This document shows positions 8,723 through 18,333 of a DNA stretch of 64,000 nt, piece after piece. The DNA comes from Acinetobacter sp. SFB. GTDB lineage: Bacteria; Pseudomonadota; Gammaproteobacteria; Pseudomonadales; Moraxellaceae. The DNA is taken from the NCBI RefSeq assembly GCF_001647545.1, contig NZ_LSZH01000011.1, forward strand, positions 445,240 to 509,239. The letters are read 5' to 3'. Made by a program: the position numbers and the translations under genes. The first letter of the stretch is position 1. Every line of letters begins with the position of its first letter. The notes below the pieces were generated by a model. It did not search any database. It saw nothing but the letters and a program-made list of their open reading frames with translations, and had not been told where the DNA came from.

Positions 8723-9187
8723 TTAACGGGGTTGAACCGGACTGGTAAATTGGATCAGAAGATTGCCATGACGATCAAGTAGCTTTAGGGTTTTGCCAAA
8801 GACTTGATAGTTTGCCACTTTGGTTAGTGCTTCATTAAATTGTGGCGATACATTGTTGCTATCCAGACATGCCATCTTGGTGCCTGCCATTGGGCCAAGA
8901 ACCAAGGTATCTCGTCCCGCTTCATAGCTGCCCATAATACGATTACAACCATCTGCACCACTGACACGTTTGCTCGCAGCATCAAATTGCAAGCTTGGAA
9001 TATTATGTGCACTGGCTGCGGTCTTAATTTCAGTATTGCCAATATGGGTTGCAATCCAGGTACGGTTTTGCAGTTGTACTAAATTTGCAGTTTCAATCGT
9101 CGTAGATGCGCTTGGGGTGGTTTCACAACCGCTAAAAGCAATCGTTGCACCGATAATGCCAACAGCAAATAATTTTTTTAATATCAT
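8723..9187 (-). CDS. META domain-containing lipoprotein (HslJ-like)
   Basis: Probable outer-membrane or periplasmic lipoprotein of 154 aa. The N-terminus MILKKLFAVG leads to a hydrophobic stretch and a lipobox FSGC with Cys21. The rest is a META domain: LQNRTWIATHIG, then the conserved GADGCNRIMGSYE and LGPMAGTKMACLD, as in E. coli HslJ (heat-inducible, linked to novobiocin resistance). The molecular function of META domains is not established. GGGAA precedes the start at a suitable distance. Stands alone, behind a short AT-rich gap. Confidence 0.88.
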   Translation of the reverse strand: MILKKLFAVGIIGATIAFSGCETTPSASTTIETANLVQLQNRTWIATHIGNTEIKTAASAHNIPSLQFDAASKRVSGADGCNRIMGSYEAGRDTLVLGPMAGTKMACLDSNNVSPQFNEALTKVANYQVFGKTLKLLDRHGNLLIQFTSPVQPR

Positions 9188-9288
9188 ATTGGTATTCCCA
9201 TTCTTGATTTACCTTGGGTCTATATAAACAAAAAAACAGCCATTTAACTAGTTCTAAATGTATGTTTTATATATTTTTACATTTTAAA

Positions 9289-10350
9289 TTATGGCGATTT
9301 TTGTAGTATGGGTTTAGGGAGGCCTTTGCGAATGAGGGTTGAATATTGAGTGCTGGAGATATTATTTAAGCCACTGACCCGTGGGTTGATATAGGCAACT
9401 TCATACCACTGTTTTATCGTCAAATCATGCGAAAGGGCATTTAAGTCATACAGATAATTGGGTAAATAGCCTGAAGCAAACAGGCGGTAATCGGTAGGCA
9501 AATGCCTTTTAGATATCGCTTGCCCCATATCAAAAACCAGCGTGGTGCAGTTACTGGTGAGGCTGTTATACCATTTCGGCTGATTCTTTAATTCATCGGC
9601 TTTACGCAGATATTCTTCAAACAAGGCACGTCTTTCTGCTTTGGGCATATTGATCGGAAAGAAATAGACCTGTTCGTGACGGACATTACTGCGGGTATAA
9701 ATCAGATCCTTTTCATCTGCTGCAATCAGGCTGAGTTCATATTTTCTAAAAAAACCACCATAAGTGGAAAATTCTTCATTTTTTTGTTTGCGAACTTCAA
9801 TCGAGAAGGTCAATGGCTTGCTATTGGCAAAATCAAAGCTGACCAAGGTATGTGCAATTTGTGGTCCCATCCAATAGGAGGTGATGATATTTACGCCAGT
9901 GATCTGATTTAAATCAAACTTGCGGGATTCCCAGCGTTCATCATAACTCCCATCTGTATGCCAATTAAAATTACGCACATTGTGCAAGGTGATCTGGTCG
10001 CCATTTTGTTCATAGGACAGCACTTGGGCCACTTCTGGATTCCATTCACGATCTTGTTTGGCTTCCAGGTTGAAATACCAAAATAAGCCCAGGAGAAAAA
10101 CCAGAATATAAATCAGCACATCCGTATGGCGGTTAAAGAAATGCTGGGTGATATAAATCCCGAGAATACTTAAAGCAAACACAATCCAGATACCAATCAG
10201 TACGCGGGTCAATAACCAGCCAAAAGGTTCCTGAAACCACAAGGCAAGACACAGCCAAATAGAGGACAAAATAACGAAAATACTGAACATGGAATGGAGT
10301 AAAGTCATGCCCAGCGCAGCGAAAAATTCCCTTTTTCCAATATTATGCAT
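9289..10350 (-). CDS. DUF4105 (Lnb N-terminal periplasmic domain) membrane protein
   Basis: A 353-aa envelope protein. Residues 1 to about 110 hold three hydrophobic membrane segments. The rest is the DUF4105 domain, with HNVRNFNWHTDGSYDERWE, SYWMGPQIAHTLVSFDF, FFRKYELSLIA and the Cys-containing NSLTSNCTTLVFD. The domain has a papain-like-fold look (Cys in SNCTT, His in IAHTL) and is often found in membrane proteins of Proteobacteria; its activity is unproven. folA lies 27 bases upstream on the same strand, so it may be cotranscribed with folA and thyA. Confidence 0.8.
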   Translation of the reverse strand: MHNIGKREFFAALGMTLLHSMFSIFVILSSIWLCLALWFQEPFGWLLTRVLIGIWIVFALSILGIYITQHFFNRHTDVLIYILVFLLGLFWYFNLEAKQDREWNPEVAQVLSYEQNGDQITLHNVRNFNWHTDGSYDERWESRKFDLNQITGVNIITSYWMGPQIAHTLVSFDFANSKPLTFSIEVRKQKNEEFSTYGGFFRKYELSLIAADEKDLIYTRSNVRHEQVYFFPINMPKAERRALFEEYLRKADELKNQPKWYNSLTSNCTTLVFDMGQAISKRHLPTDYRLFASGYLPNYLYDLNALSHDLTIKQWYEVAYINPRVSGLNNISSTQYSTLIRKGLPKPILQKSP

Positions 10351-10377
10351 ATTTGACTTTATCAGTAATTATTGTCT

Positions 10378-10890
10378 TTATTTTCGGTAAGTTGCGAACT
10401 CAAAAGCAATCCCAGTTTTGTCGTCAATATGTTGTTCAGAGGCGACTTTTTTAAATTCGGCTGGAATTTCTGGATAATAGGCATCGCCTTGAACATCAAG
10501 CTCGACATGGGTCAATTCCAAACGGTCGGCAATGTTCATGGTCTGTTTAAAGATTTCGCCGCCACCAATTACAAAGATCGAATCTGGTTTTTCTGAAGCT
10601 TGTACATCAGTAACAGCTTGAACCAAAGCATCTTCAATAGAATTGGCCACTTTAGTCCCTTCAAATAACCAATCAGTGTCACGGGTAATGACCCAATTGA
10701 CACGTTTCGGCAAGGTGCGTCCCATCGACTCTAAAGTCTTGCGTCCCATAACCACAACACCACCTTGGGTGATTTCTTTAAAATGCTTGAGGTCAGCAGA
10801 AATGTGCCAAGGCAAGTCATTATTTTTACCAATACAGCGCTGCTGATCCATGGCCACAACATGTACAACTTCTAGATTCTGGAAGGTCAT
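10378..10890 (-). CDS. folA: dihydrofolate reductase
   Basis: Reduces dihydrofolate to tetrahydrofolate with NADPH; target of trimethoprim. The 170-aa protein has CIGKNNDLPWH, the acidic active-site residue in SADLKHFK (Asp33), the NADPH-binding VVVMGRKTLESMG and FVIGGGEIFKQ, and a regular DHFR end. GGGAA lies before the ATG. It follows thyA by 81 bases on the same strand; the thyA-folA pair regenerates the tetrahydrofolate that thymidylate synthase uses up. A hairpin at 10929-10947 lies in the gap. Confidence 0.97.
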   Translation of the reverse strand: MTFQNLEVVHVVAMDQQRCIGKNNDLPWHISADLKHFKEITQGGVVVMGRKTLESMGRTLPKRVNWVITRDTDWLFEGTKVANSIEDALVQAVTDVQASEKPDSIFVIGGGEIFKQTMNIADRLELTHVELDVQGDAYYPEIPAEFKKVASEQHIDDKTGIAFEFATYRK

Positions 10891-10928
10891 AAAATTTTCC
10901 CTGTATTTTTTATATTCAGATACGCTTT

Positions 10929-10947
10929 CCGCCTTTAGAAAAGGCGG
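10929..10947. other. hairpin in the thyA-folA gap
   Basis: CCGCCTTT / AAAGGCGG with a 3-base loop. No good T tract follows on the minus strand, so it may be a processing or attenuation hairpin, not a full terminator. Confidence 0.5.
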
Positions 10948-10971
10948 GAATTAAAGGGGGGATTTTAGAAA

Positions 10972-11814
10972 TTAAACCGCAACAGGCGCTTTGATCCCTG
11001 GATGAGATTCATAGCCGACAATTTCGATATCTTCAAATTTAAAATTGAAGATATCTTTAATTTCAGGATTTAATTTAAGCTGGCAAAGTTGCATTGGCTC
11101 ACGACTGAGTTGCAATTTGGCTTGTTCAAAATGGTTGACATATAAATGGGTATCACCACCCGTCCAGACAAAATCCCCTACATCCAGATCACAGACTTGC
11201 GCGATCATATGCGTGAGCAGGGCATAACTGGCAATATTGAATGGAACGCCCAAAAATACGTCCGCACTGCGTTGATACAACTGACAAGACAGTTTGCCGT
11301 TTTGGACAAAAAACTGGAACAGTGTATGGCAAGGTGGAAGGGCAACATTTCCCGCTTCATTCGGGTTCCAACCAGATACGATTAAACGACGTGAGTTTGG
11401 ATTGGTTTTAATTTCATTAATCAACCATTGAATCTGGTCAAAACCATCTTGTTCATATAAGCCATTATCTTTTTTGCTTGCACCAAAGTTACGCCACTGG
11501 TGACCATAGACCGGACCCAGTTCACCCTCAGGACGACGAAAACGTGCGGTTTGTTCTGCAGTAGCCCATTCATCCCAAATTGAAACTTTGTTGTCCTGTA
11601 GATATTTAACGTTGGTATCACCTTTTAAAAACCACAACAGTTCAATTACGATGGAGCGAAAATGAACTTTTTTGGTGGTCAATAAAGGGAAACCTTTGGA
11701 AAGATCAAAGCGCATTTGATGACCGAACACTGAACGCGTCCCTGTACCGGTACGGTCGCCCTTGTCGCCACCGTTGTCGAGGATGTGTTGTAAAAGGTCT
11801 AAATACTGACGCAT
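10972..11814 (-). CDS. thyA: thymidylate synthase
   Basis: Methylates dUMP to dTMP with methylenetetrahydrofolate. The 280-aa protein shows [12 protein letters not shown] near the N-terminus, the catalytic Cys in [30 protein letters not shown] for dUMP binding, and GDTHLYVNH. Length and ends fit ThyA. First gene of a probable thyA-folA-DUF4105 unit, transcribed leftwards from the gap at 11815-12386. Confidence 0.98.
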   Translation of the reverse strand: MRQYLDLLQHILDNGGDKGDRTGTGTRSVFGHQMRFDLSKGFPLLTTKKVHFRSIVIELLWFLKGDTNVKYLQDNKVSIWDEWATAEQTARFRRPEGELGPVYGHQWRNFGASKKDNGLYEQDGFDQIQWLINEIKTNPNSRRLIVSGWNPNEAGNVALPPCHTLFQFFVQNGKLSCQLYQRSADVFLGVPFNIASYALLTHMIAQVCDLDVGDFVWTGGDTHLYVNHFEQAKLQLSREPMQLCQLKLNPEIKDIFNFKFEDIEIVGYESHPGIKAPVAV

Positions 11815-12386
11815 GTCTCTCTCATAATATTGTGAATTTCTTGTGGCACATATTAGCCTTTTTTTTACAGTGATGAAACCACAGCTTACTCAGTATAAAG
11901 AAACGGGATTAACCTGAATTTTATATTTAAACACATGAAAATTAAATAAATTTTAATGATTAGGGTAGCTGTTGAACCTATATGGGATTTCATGAGATTA
12001 AGGTTTGCGTTAAAAATTATAAGGGTAAAGAAAATGGTTAATTTTTTTCTTTCAGTATTTCTGAATTGAATAAAGCACATCGAGAATAAATTGCAAAGTA
12101 TGCAATTTTCTCGATTTTCAATTTCTCAGGTTGCATATCAACAAGTCATGAATAGCGTTTGCAAGGAAATAGGCGTTTGCTGCTTATCTATGCAGCAGCG
12201 ATTGAATTTATCAGCTACATGCAATTATAAAAAATAACAAAAAATAATCACTTAACTTAAGAATAAGAGATTCATTTATATTTAATTACATTTTTTACAT
12301 GAAAAGTCACATATTTCAAGTTACTATCTCCGCCGTCGAAATGAGTGAAAAGCCCGTGGTTTAAGGGTTAGGAGTAGTTGTAAAGA
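11815..12386. other. AT-rich intergenic region, no clear gene
   Basis: About 570 bases between the divergent thyA and the CHAP-like gene. It should contain both promoters. It holds a small perfect hairpin TGCTGC/GCAGCA near 12178-12196 and a 29-codon cysteine-rich frame (12148-12237) without a ribosome binding site, which I do not call. No immunity-gene candidate for the downstream hydrolase is visible. Confidence 0.5.
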
Positions 12387-12908
12387 ATGGCTTATGATTA
12401 TAATGTACACATGAATGAGATGTATGCACCTGTTCAGACTAATATCGTAATTCGTTCTCAATCTGGTAAAAATTCTACAAAAAATACAGCATCCAAGTCC
12501 GTTCAAAGCAGCCCAAAAAACAACATCATTGCAAGCAATGGACAGCGGATTGATATTAATAAATTCACCAATTTCTTGCAGGATATTAGCTCATATCGCA
12601 GTTCACAAAAGTGTGCCAAAAGTATCCGGCTTGCTTTGGAGTCAGCAGGGGCAAAATTTCAAAGTCATCCTGTTGCTGCGGCAGACTGGGGCAATACTTT
12701 AACGAAAATTGGTTATCGACAAATTAATCCTAAATTCGATTCCCCTAAAGAAGGTGATATTTATATCATTGATCGAACCGGCAAACATGTGTATGGACAT
12801 ATTGCCGGGTTTAATGGCCAGCAATGGGTATCTGACTTTAAGCAAAAAAGTTATGACGTTTATAATGAAAAAGGTCTGACCTATAAATATTACCGTCCGG
12901 GCTTTTAA
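12387..12908 (+). CDS. CHAP/NlpC-P60-like cysteine amidase or peptidase, possible toxin effector
   Basis: A 173-aa protein without signal peptide or membrane segment. Residues 1-60 are a Ser/Asn/Lys-rich low-complexity tail. Residues about 66-173 look like a papain-fold peptidoglycan hydrolase: YRSSQKCAKSIRLALESAG (Cys76 as nucleophile), PKEGDIYIID, then HVYGHIAGFNGQQWVSDFKQ (His138 with a following Asp150) and a YRPGF end. The order Cys then GHIA then SDF is typical of CHAP-type amidases, including some phage lysins and type VI effectors. Family assigned from motifs only. No T6SS, phage or immunity gene is next to it. AGGAG lies about eleven bases upstream; Met9 and Met12 are alternative starts. 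Confidence 0.62.
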   Translation: MAYDYNVHMNEMYAPVQTNIVIRSQSGKNSTKNTASKSVQSSPKNNIIASNGQRIDINKFTNFLQDISSYRSSQKCAKSIRLALESAGAKFQSHPVAAADWGNTLTKIGYRQINPKFDSPKEGDIYIIDRTGKHVYGHIAGFNGQQWVSDFKQKSYDVYNEKGLTYKYYRPGF

Positions 12909-12963
12909 AGTTAAAAAAACTTAAAACCGCCCAACATAAAATTTCATCAGAAATGTTTCTCAT

Positions 12964-12994
12964 AAAAAAAGATGCCCGAGCGGCATCTTTTTTT
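12964..12994. terminator. bidirectional terminator
   Basis: Seven A, stem GATGCC/GGCATC with a CGAGC loop, seven T. Shared by the CHAP-like gene and the convergent efflux operon. Confidence 0.9.
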
Positions 12995-13009
12995 ATTTCA
13001 CTTTTTAGC

Positions 13010-14413
13010 TTAAGGCAGTTGCTTAATCGGACTACCCCCTAAAGCTTGCATTAAGGTGACATAAGCATTGTATTGGCTTTGCTTGGTTTGAATTAAAGCC
13101 AGTCGTGCATTACGTGTGGTTTCTTGTGCATCTAACAGGTTTTTAAGTGCAATTGCACCGTTGCGGTAACGCACCTCAGTTAAACGTTCGGTTTTCTCGG
13201 CCAGTTGTACATTACGCTCTTGCAAAGCCACCTGTTTGTTTAATTCGGTACGTGCCGAGAGTGCATTTTCCACATCGGCAAAAGCCTGATACAGGGTTTG
13301 ACGGTATTGAATAATCGATTTTTCATAATCCAGATCACTGATCGCCAAATCTTTCTTCATATCGTTATATTGCAAGAATGGCAGGCTAAGACTTGCACCC
13401 AAGGTTAAAGCCGGGTTTTGCAATAGATTGGTTAACGATGTGCTGGAAGAGCCTAAATTTCCGGTCAAGTTAATTGAAGGATAGTAACCGGCTTTGGTGG
13501 CATCTTTGTTGGCCAAAGCTTTACGCAAACGTAATTCCGAGGCCTGCAAATCTGGACGACGTGACAGCAAATCTGCCGGTAAGCCTGCTGCAATGCTCGG
13601 CAAGGCAATACGCGGTAAACGCTGCGGTTCGGCTATATTCAGTTGCTGTACAGGTTGATTCATCAAAACAGCTAAAGCCGTTCTGGTTTCCACTTTTTGC
13701 TGCTCAATCTGGCTTAATGTCGCTCTTTGACTCTGAATCGATTGTTCTGCCTGAGTTAAATCCAGTCCAGAAACTGCGCCCGCACGGTATTGCACTCGCA
13801 CTAGATCATAGGTTTTTTGCGCCGTTGCCAGATTTTGCTGTACCACATTCAATCGTTCATTCAAATAGGCCAATTGCCAATAAAGCTGTGCTGTCGTTCC
13901 AATCAGACTCTGGGCAGTAGCTTGTAAATCCTGTTCAGTCGCCAAAGCTTCCCAACGAGATGCTTCAGTCTGCCGCGCCAGTCTTCCGAATAAATCCAGT
14001 TCATAACTCACACCACCACTTACAGACAAGCCACGTGAGGAGTCATCACCTGAATTTAAGTCAATCGTATGACCAGTCGATACACTGGAGCTGACACGTG
14101 GACCTTGCTGATTTTTAGCTAAACCGGCCTTTAAACGTGCTTGCTGCAAATTAATTCCGGCAACTGCCAAATCAGTATTGTTGGCCAAAACTTGCTTGAC
14201 CAATTGATTCAGCTGCGTATCGCCAAATAAAGTCCACCATTGGTCGGCATAGACATCAGCATACACTTGCTGGCTCATGGCTGTACTGTTTTGGAAGTTG
14301 TTTGGAATGTTGACACTGGGTTGTTGATACGGTGTTTTCACCACCGCAGCACAACCGAACAGCGATCCACTTAAAATAAGGGCAGTGGCAAGTTTGGTAA
14401 AATTCATTTGCAT
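13010..14413 (-). CDS. outer-membrane efflux lipoprotein (NodT/TolC-type outer membrane factor)
   Basis: Outer-membrane channel of a tripartite pump. The 467-aa protein has a lipoprotein signal with lipobox LFGC (Cys21) and two outer-membrane-factor repeats rich in coiled coil. Typical stretches are QQPSVNIPNNFQ, ADQWWTLFGDTQLNQLVKQ, VSYELDLFGRL and LSRRPDLQASELRL. It is the NodT/OprM-like lipidated class, not E. coli TolC itself. It ends the macA-macB-OMF operon, 11 bases after macB, so the whole pump is encoded together. The start could be Met1 or Met3. Confidence 0.93.
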   Translation of the reverse strand: MQMNFTKLATALILSGSLFGCAAVVKTPYQQPSVNIPNNFQNSTAMSQQVYADVYADQWWTLFGDTQLNQLVKQVLANNTDLAVAGINLQQARLKAGLAKNQQGPRVSSSVSTGHTIDLNSGDDSSRGLSVSGGVSYELDLFGRLARQTEASRWEALATEQDLQATAQSLIGTTAQLYWQLAYLNERLNVVQQNLATAQKTYDLVRVQYRAGAVSGLDLTQAEQSIQSQRATLSQIEQQKVETRTALAVLMNQPVQQLNIAEPQRLPRIALPSIAAGLPADLLSRRPDLQASELRLRKALANKDATKAGYYPSINLTGNLGSSSTSLTNLLQNPALTLGASLSLPFLQYNDMKKDLAISDLDYEKSIIQYRQTLYQAFADVENALSARTELNKQVALQERNVQLAEKTERLTEVRYRNGAIALKNLLDAQETTRNARLALIQTKQSQYNAYVTLMQALGGSPIKQLP

Positions 14414-14424
14414 TCTAGGTATCC

Positions 14425-16407
14425 TTATTCGCGAGAAAGTGCATCAACAGGATTGAGCTGTGCTGCATTACGGGCAGGGATAAAGCCAAAGATAATCCCA
14501 ATCATGCTGGAACAGACAAAGGCGGCAATAATTGAGGTGGTTGAATAAGCCATCTGGAAAGTACTGCCGGCAAAATGACCAATCAGCTGTCCAATGCCCA
14601 AAGACAGAAGTACCCCCAAGACACCGCCTAAAATACACACCAATACCGCTTCAATCAGGAACTGCTGCAAGATGTCACTTTGACGTGCACCGACAGCCAT
14701 GCGTACCCCAATTTCCTGAGTTCGTTCAGTTACCGAAACCAGCATGATGTTCATGACCCCAATACCTCCGACAATCAGTGAAATTACTGCAATCGCAGAT
14801 ACTAACAGGGTCATGGTTTGCGTGGTTTGTTGAATTGTTTCACGAATACTGTCTGAGTTTTGGGTAAAGACATCTTGTGCGCCGTGGCGTTGCACCAATA
14901 AATTTAAAATGGCATTTTCAGCGGCAGCACTCGGATATTCATCTTTAATCCGGACGATGATATTACGCACATTGGATTGTCCCAGCATACGGCTCATGAC
15001 CGTCGAGTAGGGCAGGTAAACATTCAGGCTGTCTGAGTTACCCATCATCGATTTTTGCGCTTCAATCACACCAATAATACGACTTGGCACACTACCCAAT
15101 AGAATGACCTGACCCACCGGATTGGTGCCATCGCTAAAGAAGGTGTTTTTGGTATTGTCATCAATCACCACATCTTGGGCACGTTCAGTCACACCTTCTT
15201 TGTCAAACGCTTGCCCAGATTCGAAGGTCATACCTTTGACATAGAAGAAGTCTTCACTCACGCCATTGACGGTGGCTGAGGCTTCAGTATCTTTAAACCG
15301 CGCAGTAACACTGCTAGTGACTGACGGACTGACGCCATCGACATAGGGTTGTTCAGCCAAAGCTTCAGCATCGGCAGGAACCAGTGTTTTGACTTGTGCG
15401 GTTTTGGAGTTGTCACCAAAGCCACGACCCTGATAAACCGTAATGGTATTGGTACCCAGACTACTGATATTTTCCAGAATTTGTTTCTGTGAACCATTCC
15501 CTAAAGCGACCACCGATACCACCGATGCAATCCCGATAATGATCCCGAGCATGGTCAGAAAGGTACGCATACGATGGGCATTCATGGCCAGCAGAGCCAT
15601 GCGGAAAGCTTCACCCAGTCGGTCGGCTGCAGAACGCCAAGAAGGCGTTTTCTTTTGTGGGGTGCGGTCAAGCTGCTGCTTTTCCAGTATGTCACCATCC
15701 GTTTCAGGTACATTGGCCCGATCCGAAATGATATTGCCGTCACTAATTTCAATAATGCGCGAGGCATTTTTAGCCACGTTCATATCATGGGTAACAAGAA
15801 TGATGGTATGACCTTTGGCATTCAGTTCACGTAAAATACGCATCACTTCAATACCACTGTTTTTATCCAATGCACCGGTCGGTTCATCGGCCAGAATCAC
15901 ATCACCCCCGTTCATCAGGGCACGGGCAATCGACACACGCTGCTGTTGACCACCGGAAAGTTGGCTGGGACGGTTCTGGGTTTTTTCAGCCAAACCTAAA
16001 TCTGAAAGCAGTTGGGTCGAACGTTGCTGACGCGCTGAGGCATCCACACCTGCATAAATCGCCGGAACTTCAACGTTACCTGCGGCAGTTAAATCACCCA
16101 ATAAATGGTAGCGCTGAAAAATAAAACCAAAATATTCACGGCGTAGTTGCGCCAGTTCATCTGCTACTAATTTTCGTGTTTCGCGTCCTTGAACCTGATA
16201 GCTGCCCGCAGTTGGCTGATCTAAACAACCGAGGATATTCATTAAGGTTGACTTACCCGAACCGGATTGCCCAACAATGGCCACGAGTTCTCCCGGATAA
16301 ATCTCTAAATTGATGCCCTTCAGAATCTGAATGGTGTTTTCCCCGGCAGGAAATTCACGAGTCAGATCTGTGACCTTGAGCAAAGGTTGTTGATCTTGAC
16401 TCATCAT
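14425..16407 (-). CDS. macB: MacB-type ABC transporter, fused ATPase and permease
   Basis: Energises a MacAB-type tripartite pump (macrolides, lipopeptides, enterotoxins or other exported substrates in the family). The 660-aa protein has an N-terminal ABC domain (1 to about 235): Walker [10 protein letters not shown] at 46-54, signature [15 protein letters not shown], Walker [13 protein letters not shown] and the switch His in VTHDMN. A variable linker follows, then a membrane helix near 275-300, a large periplasmic domain (about 300-530) and three C-terminal FtsX-like helices. Its start overlaps the macA stop by one base (TAATG). The substrate is not readable from sequence. Confidence 0.95.
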   Translation of the reverse strand: MMSQDQQPLLKVTDLTREFPAGENTIQILKGINLEIYPGELVAIVGQSGSGKSTLMNILGCLDQPTAGSYQVQGRETRKLVADELAQLRREYFGFIFQRYHLLGDLTAAGNVEVPAIYAGVDASARQQRSTQLLSDLGLAEKTQNRPSQLSGGQQQRVSIARALMNGGDVILADEPTGALDKNSGIEVMRILRELNAKGHTIILVTHDMNVAKNASRIIEISDGNIISDRANVPETDGDILEKQQLDRTPQKKTPSWRSAADRLGEAFRMALLAMNAHRMRTFLTMLGIIIGIASVVSVVALGNGSQKQILENISSLGTNTITVYQGRGFGDNSKTAQVKTLVPADAEALAEQPYVDGVSPSVTSSVTARFKDTEASATVNGVSEDFFYVKGMTFESGQAFDKEGVTERAQDVVIDDNTKNTFFSDGTNPVGQVILLGSVPSRIIGVIEAQKSMMGNSDSLNVYLPYSTVMSRMLGQSNVRNIIVRIKDEYPSAAAENAILNLLVQRHGAQDVFTQNSDSIRETIQQTTQTMTLLVSAIAVISLIVGGIGVMNIMLVSVTERTQEIGVRMAVGARQSDILQQFLIEAVLVCILGGVLGVLLSLGIGQLIGHFAGSTFQMAYSTTSIIAAFVCSSMIGIIFGFIPARNAAQLNPVDALSRE

Positions 16408-17750
16408 TACATTCTCATTGGACCGGCACCACCGCCAGCACGGTTACTACGTTTTGCAGAATCATTCGAGGTATCAGAACCATCTGCAATCACTACTTTG
16501 TCACCTTGTTTCAAGCCTTTAATCACTTGAGCGGTTACACGGTTATTTAAACCCACCAATACCGGTTGCGGTTTTGCCGTACCATCAGCCTGAACCACGC
16601 GAACCATCGATATAGAGGCTTTACCTTGTTCAATCAGTGCTTTTTCTTCGGCAGAAAGTTCCAGGCGTTTTGGACGTTCGGCTTTAGCTTGATCGGTATC
16701 AGTTGGTTTTGCTGCTTTGGTTCTGTCTGCACTGCGATCAGTACGTTTGCCTTGTGGACGGTTTGAGCTTTGCAAGGCTGCTGCCGGGACAGTTAAGGTA
16801 TTTTTTGCTTCACTGAGTACGATATAAACCTGCGCAGTCATATCAATACGCAACTTGCCATCTTCATTGGGTACATCAAATAAGGCGTTGTAATACACTG
16901 CAGAACTTGAAGATGAGGTTGAGCTGTTATTGGTTTCAGTATTAATTGAATTCGGTGCAGGTTCTACTTGGCGTAGTTTTGCATAATGCTTTTTGTCACT
17001 ATTACCCAAAGTGGTGAAGTAAACGGTTTGACCTTCTTCAACTTTCATCACGTCAGCTTCTGAAATTTCAGCCTTAATGGTCATGGTATCGAGTTTTGCA
17101 AGTTTAACAATGGTCGGTGCACTTTGGTTGGCATTTACCGTTTGACCTTCCTCGGTCACAATTGCCACAATAGTGCCATCCATAGGCGCAACAATTTGGG
17201 TATAGCCCAAATTTTCTTTAGCAGTTGCCAGTGTTAAGCGAGATTGTTCAATTTGCGCATTAATCGCCAAAATGTCGGCTTGTGCAGTTTTATAACTGGC
17301 CAAGGCTGATTCTAATTCAGCGCGTGAAGTCGCATCTTGAGCATACATGGCTTGCTGGCGTTGATATTCAGCTTGAACTTTGGCCAAATTTGCTTGCTTG
17401 ACTGCGAGTTGAGCCTGTTGATTTTTAATACTCGCTTCAGCTGTTTTAAAATCATTTTCCTGACGAATCGAATCAATTTGCGCAATCAGTTGACCTTGTT
17501 TCACTTGGTCGCCCAATTGCACATACATTTTTTTAACCTGACCGGAAACCTGTGCACCAACGCTAACCATTTTGGTGGCTTCAAGTACACCCGTGGCAAG
17601 TACCGAGTCTTCAATATCGCCGCGGCTGACTTCGCTGGTAATGTATTGGGGTTGTTGTTCCTTGGGTTTTAAGAAATACCAGGCGGTAAGGGCGATAGCA
17701 AGAATGCAGACCACCGCGACAATTATTTTGGACGGTTTTATTTTTGGCAT
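16407..17750 (-). CDS. macA: MacA-type periplasmic adaptor (HlyD/RND membrane fusion family)
   Basis: Links MacB to the outer-membrane factor. The 447-aa protein has one N-terminal membrane anchor (about 9-27), a lipoyl half-motif ([20 protein letters not shown]), a long coiled-coil hairpin (about 90-175) and the second lipoyl half ([19 protein letters not shown]). An odd feature is a highly charged, Lys/Arg/Asp-rich insertion at about 335-375, followed by another about 20 residues at the C-terminus ending GGGAGPMRM; standard MacA is shorter (about 370 aa). First gene of the operon; a Fur-like sequence lies about 75-95 bases upstream of the start. Confidence 0.93.
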   Translation of the reverse strand: MPKIKPSKIIVAVVCILAIALTAWYFLKPKEQQPQYITSEVSRGDIEDSVLATGVLEATKMVSVGAQVSGQVKKMYVQLGDQVKQGQLIAQIDSIRQENDFKTAEASIKNQQAQLAVKQANLAKVQAEYQRQQAMYAQDATSRAELESALASYKTAQADILAINAQIEQSRLTLATAKENLGYTQIVAPMDGTIVAIVTEEGQTVNANQSAPTIVKLAKLDTMTIKAEISEADVMKVEEGQTVYFTTLGNSDKKHYAKLRQVEPAPNSINTETNNSSTSSSSSAVYYNALFDVPNEDGKLRIDMTAQVYIVLSEAKNTLTVPAAALQSSNRPQGKRTDRSADRTKAAKPTDTDQAKAERPKRLELSAEEKALIEQGKASISMVRVVQADGTAKPQPVLVGLNNRVTAQVIKGLKQGDKVVIADGSDTSNDSAKRSNRAGGGAGPMRM

Positions 17751-17824
17751 AGTGAGCGTATAAATTCAGTAAATTGAATAGATTATAAAAGCTAAATGAG
17801 GATAAAACGTGAACTTTTTAATAA

Positions 17825-17843
17825 AGAAATGATAATTATTTTC
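17825..17843. promoter_or_regulatory. candidate Fur box upstream of macA
   Basis: AGAAATGATAATTATTTTC matches 14 of 19 positions of the classical Fur consensus when counted by eye. It lies upstream of a TATAAT (17782-17787, minus strand) that could be the macA -10. The region is AT-rich, so a chance match is possible. Confidence 0.4.
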
Positions 17844-18231
17844 TTTTTTTGAACTCTCTTGAAAAGTGACTAAAGAAATTGTGAACTGATTTTAAACCAG
17901 CCTTTTACGGCATGAATTGTAGGCGATTGGCACTCTATTGAATTTGGATTTAATGAAATTTCTGAAATTACAGTTTTGTTTGATTGTTGAGTTTCGCAGA
18001 AATACTGCTGTGAAAGTGCATTTCTGTCAACGGATCTCAGGCCTCGAGAACACATTAGATTTGAGTAGAATGATGCTGGAGTTATTTCATGATTTTTATT
18101 TGAATAATTTTTTATGTTTAATATTTTCGCTTTGCTTTTATTCCGGAATACCTAGCGAGGAAGTTATTCTGATTATTTTAAAAAATCTTTGTTTTATCTA
18201 TAGATTTAAATAAAAAAAGTTTGTAATATTA

Positions 18232-18289
18232 AATCCCATATTTTCTTTATGGGATTAATAATAACAGCGTTATGCACAATGATTGTGCA
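18232..18289. promoter_or_regulatory. two inverted repeats upstream of the hemerythrin gene
   Basis: AATCCCATA/TATGGGATT with a 7-base loop (18232-18256), then TGCACAAT, one G, ATTGTGCA (18273-18289). The second ends 44 bases before the start codon and could be a protein-binding site. Confidence 0.45.
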
Positions 18290-18333
18290 CAATAAATCAT
18301 GACTTTAATAGAAAAATTTGTGAGAGATAACTG

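Larger units (their letters stand above)
17751..18333. other. AT-rich divergent region between macA and the hemerythrin gene
   Basis: About 580 bases with the macA promoter and Fur-like site on the left and two hairpins (18232-18256 and 18273-18289) on the right. Short frames in it have no ribosome binding site or family resemblance, and I see no gene. Confidence 0.5.

Noticed and set aside
12148..12237. 29-codon cysteine-rich frame in the thyA/CHAP-like gap
   Set aside because: Attractive composition (four Cys) and overlap with a small hairpin, but no ribosome binding site and no nearby cysteine-related gene.
13474..13920. 148-codon plus-strand frame
   Set aside because: Antisense to the outer-membrane factor gene, which has full family support.
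17870..18213. Two overlapping frames of 61 and 91 codons between macA and the hemerythrin gene
   Set aside because: No ribosome binding site, no recognisable sequence, AT-rich non-coding look.
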